This document shows, piece by piece, positions 8,506 to 16,929 of a DNA stretch of 64,000 nucleotides (its first letter is position 1; each line of letters starts with the position of its first letter). Origin of the DNA: Burkholderia sp. BCC0506 (GTDB lineage: Bacteria; Pseudomonadota; Gammaproteobacteria; Burkholderiales; Burkholderiaceae). The notes beneath the pieces were generated by a model. That model had not been told where the DNA came from. It did no database searches and was given only the letters and a program-made list of their open reading frames with translations. Both the position numbers and the translations under genes were made by a program. Location of the stretch: NCBI RefSeq assembly GCF_902833145.1, contig NZ_CADFEN010000004.1:124001-188000 (forward strand). Direction: 5' to 3'.

Positions 8506-10095
8506 TTACTTCGCGAGCGTCCGGTACGACACGAGGTCGTTGATCGGCCCGATTTCCGGTCCGGTCGCGCCGGGGCGCGTGGCGACCTGCACGACCTTCT
8601 CGAACATGATGATGAACGGCGAATTCGCGAGCACGGCCTTCTGCAGCGCTTCGTAACGCTGCGCGCGCTTCGCGGGCGACGGCTCGACCAGCGCGGCCTC
8701 GGTGTCCTTCGTCAGTTGCGGAATGTCCCAGCCGTTGCGCCATGCGAGCATCTTGGTCGGCGACTGGTCCGAGTTGTCCGGATTCCACGCGAACCCGCGC
8801 GCGTTGCTGTTCGGGTCCATGTAGTCGGGCGACCATTCGCCGACGAAGATGTCGTGCTGGCGCGCGCGGTACTTGCCGATCGCCTGCTTCGCGTCGCCCG
8901 GGATCAGCTTCACGCGGATGCCGCCCTGCGCGAAATTCGCCTGCAGCGCCTGCGCGATCTCGAGGTACGGATAGTCGTTCGGCATGTCCATCGTCACGTC
9001 GAAGCCGTTCGGCAAGCCGGCCTTCGCGAGCAGCGCCTTCGCCTTCGCGACGTCCTGCCTGTACGGTCGCGCGTTGGACGCGCCGAGAAAGCCCTCGGGC
9101 AGGAAGGTCTGATGCACCTTGTAGGTCGTGCTGACGATGTTGCGCTGGATGCCGTCGTAATCGACGAGCCACTTCATCGCCTGCTGCACCTCGGGCTTCG
9201 CGAGGTTCGGGTTCTTCGTGTTCAGGCTCAGGTACAGCAGGGCCGATACCGGCCACGACGCGACCTTGATCTTGCCGGCCTTCGACAGCGCGGCGAGGCT
9301 GTCGGGGCTCAGGTTGCGCGCGGCGTCGGCGTCGCCGTTCTCCAGCAGCAGCCGTTGCGCGGACGCTTCCGGCACGTGGCGCAGCACCACGCGCTTCATC
9401 GGGTACGGCGTGCGGTATTTGTCGAAACGCTGCAGCACGATGGTCTCGTTCGGCGTCCACTTGACGAGCTGGTACGGGCCCGAGCCCGCGTCGTTGGTGC
9501 GCAGCCAGCCGCTGCCGAAATCGTTGCCTTGCTGGTGCGACAGCAGCAGCTTCTTGTCGAAGACCGATGCCGGGCACGCGCTCAGCACGTTGAGCACGAA
9601 GCTCGGCGCGTATTTGCGGTCGGTTTCGAGCACGACGGTTTGCGGATCGACCACGCGCACTTTCTGCATCACGTTCGCCTTCGTGAGGCCGAGATCGGCG
9701 AGTACGCCGGCCGGCCCCTTGTCGAGCAGGATGGTGCGCTGCAGCGACCACGCGACGTCGTCGGCGGTCACCGGGTTGCCGGAATGGAACGTGAGGCCGG
9801 GGCGCAGCTTGAACGTGTAGGTCATGCCGTCGGCGCCGACCGTCCACGATTGCGCGATCTGTCCGTCGAAGCGCGTCGGGTCCTTCAGGTCGACGCGCAC
9901 CAGCCGCTCGTAGGTGTTCGCGACGTATTCGGACGGCACCAGCTCGTAGATCCCGCTCGGGTCGAGGGTCGTGAATTCGCCGAGTTGCGTGGCGACGACG
10001 AAGATGCCGGGCGGCGTGGCAGCCTGCGCCGGCAGCGCCGGAACAAGCGCGACGAGCGCGGCGCTGACGAACAGCCGGGACAGCAGGTGCTTCAT
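8506..10095 (-). CDS. ABC transporter substrate-binding protein, family 5 (peptide/nickel type)
   Basis: A 529-residue periplasmic solute-binding protein. It begins MKHLLSRLFVSAALVALVPA with an AQA cleavage site, a standard Sec signal peptide. The mature part shows the family 5 features: an early FTTLDPSG segment, ANTYERLVRVD, the TYTFKLRPGLTFHSGNPVTADDV block diagnostic of DppA/OppA relatives, and DYDGIQRNIV in the second lobe. Such proteins deliver peptides or similar ligands to an inner-membrane ABC transporter. No permease or ATPase genes lie nearby, so it is an orphan here. The start at 10095 gives a clean signal peptide, unlike the longer in-frame option. The specific ligand is unknown. 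Confidence 0.88.
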   Translation of the reverse strand: MKHLLSRLFVSAALVALVPALPAQAATPPGIFVVATQLGEFTTLDPSGIYELVPSEYVANTYERLVRVDLKDPTRFDGQIAQSWTVGADGMTYTFKLRPGLTFHSGNPVTADDVAWSLQRTILLDKGPAGVLADLGLTKANVMQKVRVVDPQTVVLETDRKYAPSFVLNVLSACPASVFDKKLLLSHQQGNDFGSGWLRTNDAGSGPYQLVKWTPNETIVLQRFDKYRTPYPMKRVVLRHVPEASAQRLLLENGDADAARNLSPDSLAALSKAGKIKVASWPVSALLYLSLNTKNPNLAKPEVQQAMKWLVDYDGIQRNIVSTTYKVHQTFLPEGFLGASNARPYRQDVAKAKALLAKAGLPNGFDVTMDMPNDYPYLEIAQALQANFAQGGIRVKLIPGDAKQAIGKYRARQHDIFVGEWSPDYMDPNSNARGFAWNPDNSDQSPTKMLAWRNGWDIPQLTKDTEAALVEPSPAKRAQRYEALQKAVLANSPFIIMFEKVVQVATRPGATGPEIGPINDLVSYRTLAK

Positions 10096-10231
10096 GCGGG
10101 CTCCGTTGAAAGGGAATCGTGGGTGCGATTCTCTCATCGACGGCCGCCCGGATGAAAATATTCGGCGGGCGCGCCGGCGGGTTGGCGCGCACGAGCGAGC
10201 CGGGCGGGCGCCCGGCATCGGCAGGTTCGGA

Positions 10232-10567
10232 TCAGATCGCGCAGCGCGCGACCGCGAAGCGCATCGCTTCCTCGGCCGGCTCGTTGCCCGAGCCGCGCAC
10301 GACCTTGATCACCGAGCCGTTGCCCGATGGCGTCAGCGTGACGAAGTACGAATTCGAGCCGACGGAGATATCCGTCACGCCGTTGTGCTGCGATTGTTCG
10401 GTGCCCGACAGGCGGCTGTCGAGGCAGTTTGCGACCGCATAGGCCGGACGTTGCGACGACACGTAGATCATCGGTGCGGTACCCGAGCTCGCCGAGTCGG
10501 ACGAGGAGGGAGCGGAACCGCAGGCGGCGAGCAGGGCGGCGGGAAGGAGCAGCAGGAATCGTTTCAT
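10232..10567 (-). CDS. Small lipoprotein of unknown function
   Basis: A 111-residue protein starting MKRFLLLLPAALLAACGSAP; LAAC is a lipobox, with Cys16 the lipidated residue. The mature part is serine-rich at first, then a compact domain with two further cysteines (C43 and the one near the C-terminus), perhaps disulfide-linked. I do not recognise a family name; similar small lipoproteins are common in Burkholderia. It is a single gene, 136 bp upstream of the peptide-binding protein gene on the same strand, and could be co-transcribed with it. Confidence 0.75.
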   Translation of the reverse strand: MKRFLLLLPAALLAACGSAPSSSDSASSGTAPMIYVSSQRPAYAVANCLDSRLSGTEQSQHNGVTDISVGSNSYFVTLTPSGNGSVIKVVRGSGNEPAEEAMRFAVARCAI

Positions 10568-10864
10568 GGTCGGTCGTCGGGTGTCTCGTATCGAGGCTGG
10601 GGCGCGGGGTAGCGAAACGCGAAGCTTCGCGACGAAACCGCCCGGAATCGGGCCGCTTTTGACGGACGACGAGACGGCGGGCGGCTGACGACGGAGTATA
10701 CCCGCAGCATTTGACGCCGTTGGCGCGTTGAAACGATTCGATACAACAAGCGCCCGCTGCCGCACAAGCGCTTGTTTTCTCATCGTCGCCATCGTCGTCG
10801 TTGCGGCCCGATCGCCCGGTCGTCGCGATGCCGGTGCGCGGTCCGGCGATGCCGGGAATGCGGA
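10568..10864. other. Intergenic region upstream of the small lipoprotein gene
   Basis: About 300 bp with no convincing gene; open frames here have no ribosome binding sites or recognisable protein features. It presumably carries the promoter of the minus-strand lipoprotein gene. Confidence 0.35.
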
Positions 10865-11286
10865 TCAATGCGCGCCGGCTGCCGCCGCGTCGGCATCGCC
10901 GCCGCCCGAACGCGCCGGTTTCGTGATCCAGATGAGCGGGATGATCGCGACGAAGATGATCGCCGACACGTAGAAGATGTCGTTCAGGCCCATCACGGCC
11001 GCTTGCGGATCGACCGACGCATTGAAGAACGCGAGCGTCGAATCGGGGCTCAGGTGCAGCAGCGAACGGGTCGTGTCGAGCTGCTGCGTGAAGACCGGAT
11101 TGGTGACGCTCGCCTGTTCGATGAGCCGCACGTGGTGCAGGATCGTGCGGTCGTTCCACGCATTGCCGATCAGCGAGACGAGGCTGATCGCGAGCGTCAG
11201 CACGAGCTGCGGCAGGATGGTCGGCAGCAGCGAGCCGTTCCAGACGAGCAGCATCCGCACCAGTGCTCGCGCGGACGAACGATCAT
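10865..11286 (-). pseudogene. Chimeric pseudogene: bestrophin-like (YneE) 5' end fused to a DHA2 efflux transporter 3' end
   Basis: From the ATG at 11286 the minus strand reads MIVRPREHW, the near-invariant start of bestrophin-like chloride-channel proteins (YneE family). After a one-base frame slip it continues RMLLVWNGSLLPTILPQL, again bestrophin. Around 11170-11200 the similarity switches to the last ~110 residues of a DHA2/EmrB-type drug efflux protein, with NDRTILHHVRLIEQ, GLNDIFYVSAIIF and PLIWITKP before the stop at 10865. The remaining parts of both genes are missing. The simplest reading is a deletion that joined two neighbouring genes, followed by a frameshift. The start lies 12 bp after the end of the upstream oxidoreductase gene. 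No function is expected. Confidence 0.65.
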
Positions 11287-11298
11287 CGCCGTACCCCG

Positions 11299-13623
11299 TC
11301 AGGCGGCGATCGACGCCGGCGCGGCCGCGCGATGCAGCAGCACGGGCACCGATTTCGACGTCGGCGTGTTGCACACGTCGCCGACGCTGTCGAGCGGCAC
11401 GAGCGGGTTGGTTTCCGGGTAGTACGCGCCGATGCAGCCGCGCGGAATGTCGTATTCGACGAGCAGGAAGCCGTTCGCGCGGCGCTCGATGCCGTCGTGC
11501 CACACGGTTTCCATGTCGACCCATTCGCCGGCCTTCAGGCCGAGCATCGCAAGGTCGTCGCGGTTGACGAACACCACGCGGCGCTGCCCGAACACGCCGC
11601 GGTAGCGGTCGTCGAGCCCGTAGACGGTCGTGTTGTACTGGTCGTGCGAGCGCGTCGTCATCAGCGTCATCAGCCGTTCGCCGTGCAGCGCGCGGGCGCG
11701 CTGGATCGGCGTGTCGGTCGGCAGTGCGTGCGCGATGAAGTTCGCCTTGCCCGTCGGCGTCAGCCATTCTCGGTCGCGCGAGGCCACGCGCAGGTGAAAG
11801 CCGCCCGGCCGCGCGATGCGCGTGTTGTAGTCGTAGAAGCCGTCGAGCGTCGCCTCGATCGCATCGCGGATCTTCGCGTAGTCGTCCTTGTACGCGAGCC
11901 AGTCGATCTTGTCGCTGCCGAACAGCGCATGCGCCATGTGCGCGACGATCGCGGGTTCCGACATCAGGTTCGGCGACGCCGGCTTGTTCATCCCGTACGA
12001 TACGTGGACCATGCTCATCGAATCCTCGACCGTCACGCCTTGCGCGACGTTGTCCTGCAGGTCGATCTCGGTGCGGCCGAGCGTCGGCAGGATCAGCGCG
12101 TCGCGGCCGTGGATCAGATGGCTGCGGTTCAGCTTGGTCGCGATGTGCACGGACAGTTCGCAGCGCCGCATGCCTGCCCACGTGCGCGGCGTGTCGGGCG
12201 TCGCCATCGCGAAGTTGCCGCCGAGGCCGATCAGCACCTTCACGCGGCCGTCGAGCATCGCTTCGATCGTCTCGACGACGTCGTAGCCGTGATGGCGCGG
12301 CGGTTCGAAATCGAATACGTGGCCGAGCCGGTCGAGGAACGCCTGCGACGGTTTTTCCTCGATGCCGACCGTGCGGTTGCCCTGCACGTTCGAATGGCCG
12401 CGCACCGGGCACAGGCCGGCGCCCGGGCGGCCGATGTTGCCGCGCATCAGCATCAGGTTGGTCAGCATCTGCACCGTGGCGACCGAATGCTTGTGCTGCG
12501 TGATGCCCATGCCCCACGTCGCGATCACGCGTTCGCTGCGTGCGTAGAGCCGCGCGAGCGCGTCGATCTGCTCGTACGGCACGCCGCTTTCGGCCGTCAG
12601 CGCGGACCAGCTTTCGGCGCGCAGATCGTCGGCGAACGCGTCGAAGCCGGCCGTGTGCCCGTCGATGAACGCGGTGTCGAGCACACGCGGCGCACCGCCG
12701 GCGCGCGCGGCGTCGTCGAGTTCGAGCACGCGCTTGGCCATCCCCTTGATCAGCGCGAAATCGCCGCCGATGGTCGGCTGGATGAATGTCGATGCGATCT
12801 TCGTGCCCGACATCGTCAGCATCTCGAGCGGGCTCTGCGGATCGGCGAAGCGCTCGAGGCCGCGCTCTTTCAGCGGATTGATCGACACGATCGTCGCGCC
12901 GCGCTTCGCGCATTCGCGCAGTTCGCCCATCATTCGCGGGTGGTTGGTCGCGGGGTTCTGGCCGAAGATCAGCAGCGTGTCCGCATGCTCGAAATCGTCG
13001 AGCGTGACGGTGCCCTTGCCGACGCCGACCGACGCCGGCAGCCCGCGGCTCGTCGCCTCGTGGCACATGTTCGAGCAGTCGGGGAAGTTGTTCGTGCCGT
13101 ACAGGCGCACGAACAACTGGTAAAGGAACGCCGCTTCGTTGCTGGCGCGGCCCGACGTGTAGAACGCGGCCTGATTCGGGTCGGGCAGCGCGCGCAGGTG
13201 GCGCGCGATCAGTTCGAACGCGTCGTCCCATGCGATCGGCACGTAGCGATCGGTCCGCGCGTCGTACACCATCGGGTCGGTGAGCCGGCCGTGCTGTTCG
13301 AGCTCGAAATCCGACTGTTCGAGCAGTTCGGTCACCGTGTGCGCGGCGAAGAATTCGGGCGTCACGCGCTTGCTCGTCGCTTCCGCGGCCACGGCCTTCA
13401 CGCCGTTCTCGCAGAATTCGAACGTCGACGCGTGCTGCCGGTCGGGCCACGCACAGCCCGGGCAGTCGAAACCGTCCGGCTGGTTCTGGCGCAGCAGCGT
13501 GCGGTAGTTGCCGCCGGCGACCTTTTCCTTGATCAGGTTGATCGTGACGGCTTTCAGCGCGCCCCAGCCGGCGGCCGGGTGGGTGTACGGTTCGATGCGC
13601 GCGGTGGCGGATTTCTTTTTCAT
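11299..13623 (-). CDS. ydeP: Molybdopterin oxidoreductase of the FdhF/YdeP family
   Basis: A 774-residue formate-dehydrogenase-like alpha subunit, close in length to E. coli YdeP (about 760). The start MKKKSATARIEPYTHPAAGW is typical. The region FDCPGCAWPD, with a later cysteine in FCENG, provides ligands for an iron-sulfur cluster, and the molybdopterin-guanine-dinucleotide regions appear as YTSGRASNEAAFL, GQNPATNHPRM, SINPLKERGLE and GRPGAGLCPVRGHSNVQG. There is no Sec or Tat signal, so it is cytoplasmic. YdeP has been linked to acid resistance in E. coli; the substrate of this family is not established. It is divergent from a MocR regulator gene (152 bp apart), which probably controls it. 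Confidence 0.88.
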   Translation of the reverse strand: MKKKSATARIEPYTHPAAGWGALKAVTINLIKEKVAGGNYRTLLRQNQPDGFDCPGCAWPDRQHASTFEFCENGVKAVAAEATSKRVTPEFFAAHTVTELLEQSDFELEQHGRLTDPMVYDARTDRYVPIAWDDAFELIARHLRALPDPNQAAFYTSGRASNEAAFLYQLFVRLYGTNNFPDCSNMCHEATSRGLPASVGVGKGTVTLDDFEHADTLLIFGQNPATNHPRMMGELRECAKRGATIVSINPLKERGLERFADPQSPLEMLTMSGTKIASTFIQPTIGGDFALIKGMAKRVLELDDAARAGGAPRVLDTAFIDGHTAGFDAFADDLRAESWSALTAESGVPYEQIDALARLYARSERVIATWGMGITQHKHSVATVQMLTNLMLMRGNIGRPGAGLCPVRGHSNVQGNRTVGIEEKPSQAFLDRLGHVFDFEPPRHHGYDVVETIEAMLDGRVKVLIGLGGNFAMATPDTPRTWAGMRRCELSVHIATKLNRSHLIHGRDALILPTLGRTEIDLQDNVAQGVTVEDSMSMVHVSYGMNKPASPNLMSEPAIVAHMAHALFGSDKIDWLAYKDDYAKIRDAIEATLDGFYDYNTRIARPGGFHLRVASRDREWLTPTGKANFIAHALPTDTPIQRARALHGERLMTLMTTRSHDQYNTTVYGLDDRYRGVFGQRRVVFVNRDDLAMLGLKAGEWVDMETVWHDGIERRANGFLLVEYDIPRGCIGAYYPETNPLVPLDSVGDVCNTPTSKSVPVLLHRAAAPASIAA

Positions 13624-13679
13624 GATGCGGGTGTCGGGGGCGATGCGTGCACAGTACGCGCGGCCCCCGTCGCGCTGTG

Positions 13680-13710
13680 TGTACACCTCTTCACTTCAAA
13701 AAAGAGTACA
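13680..13710. promoter_or_regulatory. Imperfect inverted repeat between the divergent ydeP-like and mocR genes
   Basis: TGTACACCTCTT (13680-13691) and AAGAGTACA (13702-13710) form an imperfect inverted repeat around an A-rich centre, in the only stretch of the 152-bp spacer that is AT-rich. Its position between the oxidoreductase gene and the regulator gene makes it a candidate binding site for the MocR protein. This is inferred from position and symmetry only. Confidence 0.4.
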
Positions 13711-13775
13711 GTTTCGGCCATTCATCCAGTGCGGATCGCAACTGTGTTGCTGAAGGGAAGTTGAAAGGGAGGCGC

Positions 13776-15197
13776 GTGAAGCGTTACGAACAACTGGCCG
13801 ACGATCTCCAGGCGCAGATCGAGCGGGGCGTGTACCGGCCCGGCGAGCGGATTCCGTCGGTGCGGCACGCGAGCCGGCAGCAGCAGCTCAGCGTCACGAC
13901 CGTGCTGCGCGCATACCTCGTGCTGGAAAGCCGCGGCCTGATCGAAAGCCGGCCGCAATCGGGCTATTTCGTGCGGGCGCGTGCGGCGGCGCCGGCCGAG
14001 GCCGAGCTGCATGTCTCGGCGCCGGCCGCCGAGCCGTCGGCCGTGGACGTGAGCCGGCTCGTGCTGTCGACGCTGCGCTCGATCGCGCGCGACGACGCGG
14101 TGCCGCTCGGCTCGCCGTATCCCGACGCGTCGCAGTTTCCGGTGCAGCGCCTCGCGCGCTATGCGCAGACGATCGGGCGGCGCCGCACGCGCTGGGGCGT
14201 GATCGACGATCTGCCGCCCGGCAACCAGGAGCTGATCCGCCAGATCGCGCGACGCTACGCGGAGCGCGGGATCGCGGTCGAGCCCGGCGAGATCGTGATG
14301 ACGATCGGCGCGACCGAGGCGATCAACCTGTGCCTGCAGGCCGTCGCGAAGCCGGGCGACACGATCGCGGTGGAGTCGCCGACCTTCTACGCGATGCTGC
14401 ACGCGATCGAGCGGATGGGCATGCGCGCGCTGGAAGTCGCGACGCATCCGGGCGACGGCATCGATCTCGACGCGCTCGCGCGAATCCTGTCGAGCGAGCG
14501 CATCGCGGCCTGCATGGTGATGCCGAACTTCCAGAATCCGCTCGGCTTCCAGATGCCCGATGCGCGCAAGCGCGCGCTCGTCGAACTGCTCGCGAAGCAC
14601 GGCGTGCCGGCGATCGAGAGCGACGTCTATCACGAGCTGCATTTCGGCGACACGGCGCCGAGCGCGCTGAAGTCGTTCGATCGCGACGGGCTGGTGCTGC
14701 ATTGCGCGTCGTTCACGAAGAGCCTGTCGCCGCGCTACCGGATCGGCTGGGCGATGCCGGGCCGTTACCGCGACCAGGTCGAGAAGCTGAAATTCCTGAA
14801 CACGCTCGCGACGCCCGCGATCGAGCAACTCGCGATCGCCGAGTACCTGAAACACGACGGCTACGATTTTCATCTGCGACGCATGCGCAAGCAGTATGCG
14901 CAGCAGGCGAGCCTGATGAGCGCGATGGTGCGGCGTTTCTTCCCGGAAGGCACGCGGCTGTCGCAGCCGCAGGGCGGGTACGTGCTGTGGGTCGAGCTGC
15001 CGCCGCAGGTCGATGCGATGAAACTGTATACGCTGGCGCTCGCGCAGCGGATCACGGTCGGGCCCGGCCACATGTTCTCGGCCGGCACCGATTACCGGCA
15101 TTTCATCCGGCTCAACTACAGCTACCCGTGGTCGCGGCAGATCGAGGACGCGCTGAAGGTGCTGGGGCGGCTCGCGTCGGCGTGCGCGGCGCGGTGA
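13776..15197 (+). CDS. MocR-family regulator (GntR HTH fused to PLP aminotransferase-like domain)
   Basis: A 473-residue transcription factor. Residues 1-70 form a GntR winged helix (KRYEQLADDLQAQIERGVYR, PGERIPSVRHASRQ, VTTVLRAYLVLESRGLI). The rest is a type I aminotransferase fold with NPLGFQMPDARKR, ESDVYHELHFGD and the PLP-binding lysine in ASFTKSLSPRYRIGW. MocR proteins sense PLP or amino compounds and usually regulate an adjacent divergent gene; here that is the ydeP-like gene. The start is taken as GTG 13776, preceded by AGGGAGG; a TTG at 13761 is an alternative adding five residues. It converges with the YbdG channel gene. Confidence 0.9.
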   Translation: MKRYEQLADDLQAQIERGVYRPGERIPSVRHASRQQQLSVTTVLRAYLVLESRGLIESRPQSGYFVRARAAAPAEAELHVSAPAAEPSAVDVSRLVLSTLRSIARDDAVPLGSPYPDASQFPVQRLARYAQTIGRRRTRWGVIDDLPPGNQELIRQIARRYAERGIAVEPGEIVMTIGATEAINLCLQAVAKPGDTIAVESPTFYAMLHAIERMGMRALEVATHPGDGIDLDALARILSSERIAACMVMPNFQNPLGFQMPDARKRALVELLAKHGVPAIESDVYHELHFGDTAPSALKSFDRDGLVLHCASFTKSLSPRYRIGWAMPGRYRDQVEKLKFLNTLATPAIEQLAIAEYLKHDGYDFHLRRMRKQYAQQASLMSAMVRRFFPEGTRLSQPQGGYVLWVELPPQVDAMKLYTLALAQRITVGPGHMFSAGTDYRHFIRLNYSYPWSRQIEDALKVLGRLASACAAR

Positions 15198-15202
15198 GCG
15201 CG

Positions 15203-15226
15203 GCCGCCCGGCGGCCGGCCGCCGGG
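15203..15226. terminator. Perfect GC-rich palindrome between convergent genes
   Basis: Two 12-bp arms, CGCCCGGCGGCC (15203-15214) and its exact complement (15215-15226), sit in the 37-bp gap between the ends of the mocR gene and the channel gene. It would form a strong hairpin in both transcripts. There is no T-tract, so it may act as an RNA end-protecting or Rho-assisted terminator rather than a classic intrinsic one. Confidence 0.55.
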
Positions 15227-15234
15227 CGCCGGTA

Positions 15235-16476
15235 TCAGGCCGCGCGTGGCGCCTGCAGCCCGGCTTGCGCGGCATCGACCATCTGCCGCATGTCGAAGCC
15301 CGACGGATGCTGGTACACGCGTAGCCCGAACTCCGGCAGCACCGCGATCAGGTGGTCGAACAGGTCGGCCTGGATGGCCTCGTAGTCGACCCACGTCGTC
15401 GTATCGGTGAAGCAGTACAGTTCGAGCGGAATGCCTTCGGCCGTGAGCGGCAACTGCCGCGCCATGTTCGTCATGTCGCGGCGGATGCGCGGATGGCGCT
15501 TCAGGTAGTTCGCGACGTACGCGCGGAAGGTGCCGAGATTGGTCAGCTGGCGGCGGTTCGCCGGGCAATCGCCGGCCGCGCCGAGCGTGCCGTTCCATTG
15601 CTCGATCGCATCGACCTTGTCCGCGAGATAGTCCTTCAGCAGCGTCAGGCGTTCGAGCCGTTCGATCTCGTCGTTCGTGAGAAAGCGCACGCTCGTCGCA
15701 TCGACGAACAGCGCGCGCTTGATGCGGCGGCCGCCCGCTTCGGTCATCCCGCGCCAGTTCTGGTAGCTCTCGGTGATCAGCTTCCACGTCGGCACCGTGA
15801 TGATCGTGTGATCGAAGTTCGCGACCTTGACCGTGTTCAGCGTGATGTCGATCACGGTGCCGTCCGCGCCGGCCGACGGCATCGTGATCCAGTCGCCGAT
15901 CCGCAGCATGTCGTTCGACGACAGTTGCACGCCGGCGACGAGGCCGAGCAGCGTGTCCTTGAAGATCAGCATCAGCACCGCGGACATCGCGCCGATGCCG
16001 GACAGCAGCAGGCCGATCTGCTTGCCGGTCGCATCGCCGATCACGACGAGCGCGGCCGTGATGAACATCACGAGCTTGACGAGCTGCATCGCGCCTTTCA
16101 GCGACAGGCGCGGCTGGTCGCGTTGCGAGGTGCGGTGCGTGTGCTCGAGTGCGGACAGCGTCGCGCTGATCGTCATCGTCACGAGGAACACGATCAGCGC
16201 GAACAACACCTTGTCGGCGACCTGCGCGGCGACGGTCGGGATGCCGGCCACCGCGCCGAGCCCGAGCTTGATCACGACGAACGGGACGATGCGGCTCAGC
16301 CATCTGAAGGCGCCGAATTCGAATAGCGCGTCGTCGACGCGCGTGGCGGACAGCCGCGCGAGCCGCGCGACCACGCGAAACAGCAGGAAATGGACGACGG
16401 CGGTGATCGCGCCGGCGGCGGCGAGCAGGACGAGGATGCCGACGAGCGGCGTCAACCAGGATTCGTTCAGGGTCAT
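15235..16476 (-). CDS. ybdG: Mechanosensitive channel of the MscS/YbdG type
   Basis: A 413-residue inner-membrane protein with about five N-terminal membrane segments (first near residues 10-30) and the MscS pore-lining and beta-domain region: GIGAMSAVLMLIFKDTLLGL, then NDMLRIGDWITMP and TVIDITLNTVKVANFD, followed by TVPTWKLITE and YQNWRGM. The last blocks closely follow E. coli YbdG (415 residues), a miniconductance channel that opens on hypo-osmotic shock. The start MTLNESWLTP at 16476 was chosen from family length; no clear ribosome binding site precedes it. The gene is monocistronic, convergent with the mocR gene. Confidence 0.88.
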   Translation of the reverse strand: MTLNESWLTPLVGILVLLAAAGAITAVVHFLLFRVVARLARLSATRVDDALFEFGAFRWLSRIVPFVVIKLGLGAVAGIPTVAAQVADKVLFALIVFLVTMTISATLSALEHTHRTSQRDQPRLSLKGAMQLVKLVMFITAALVVIGDATGKQIGLLLSGIGAMSAVLMLIFKDTLLGLVAGVQLSSNDMLRIGDWITMPSAGADGTVIDITLNTVKVANFDHTIITVPTWKLITESYQNWRGMTEAGGRRIKRALFVDATSVRFLTNDEIERLERLTLLKDYLADKVDAIEQWNGTLGAAGDCPANRRQLTNLGTFRAYVANYLKRHPRIRRDMTNMARQLPLTAEGIPLELYCFTDTTTWVDYEAIQADLFDHLIAVLPEFGLRVYQHPSGFDMRQMVDAAQAGLQAPRAA

Positions 16477-16929
16477 GAGGGCAGACTGGGACCTTCTTGT
16501 GCGTTGAATCGGCGCCGCGACGCGGCGCGTGCCCGATGAAGGGCACATGAAAGGGACCGTGATTGTGCCATCGGGTTCCGCAGGGGTGCCGTGAAGGCCG
16601 GCCGATCGGCTCCCGAATCGGCTCACCATCGTGCAGGTATCCTCTGCATTTAGGTGAAGGCTGGGAGTGAATCCGCATCACCGCAAGCGGGCGTGCGAGC
16701 CGGGTGCCGCGCGGGTCGTCCACCGGGATGCGATCGGCCACACGCCGCGACGGCAGGCCCGTATGCGTCGATGCGCACGACCGGCGATCCATGCAATCAT
16801 GCGGACGGCGCAGGCGTTGCCGGTGTGTCGTTCGCGTGGGCGTGCGGACCGTCCGGCGACGGTGAGCGACACGCGACACCGTCGCGCACCCGTGCGTGGC
16901 GCCCGTCACTCGAACTCACGCATTCACCT
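16477..16929. other. Intergenic region between divergent ybdG and sulP genes
   Basis: About 450 bp that must hold the promoters of both flanking genes. The open frames that cross it extend the two genes upstream but show no conserved protein features. No distinct operator, riboswitch or repeat was recognised. Confidence 0.35.
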
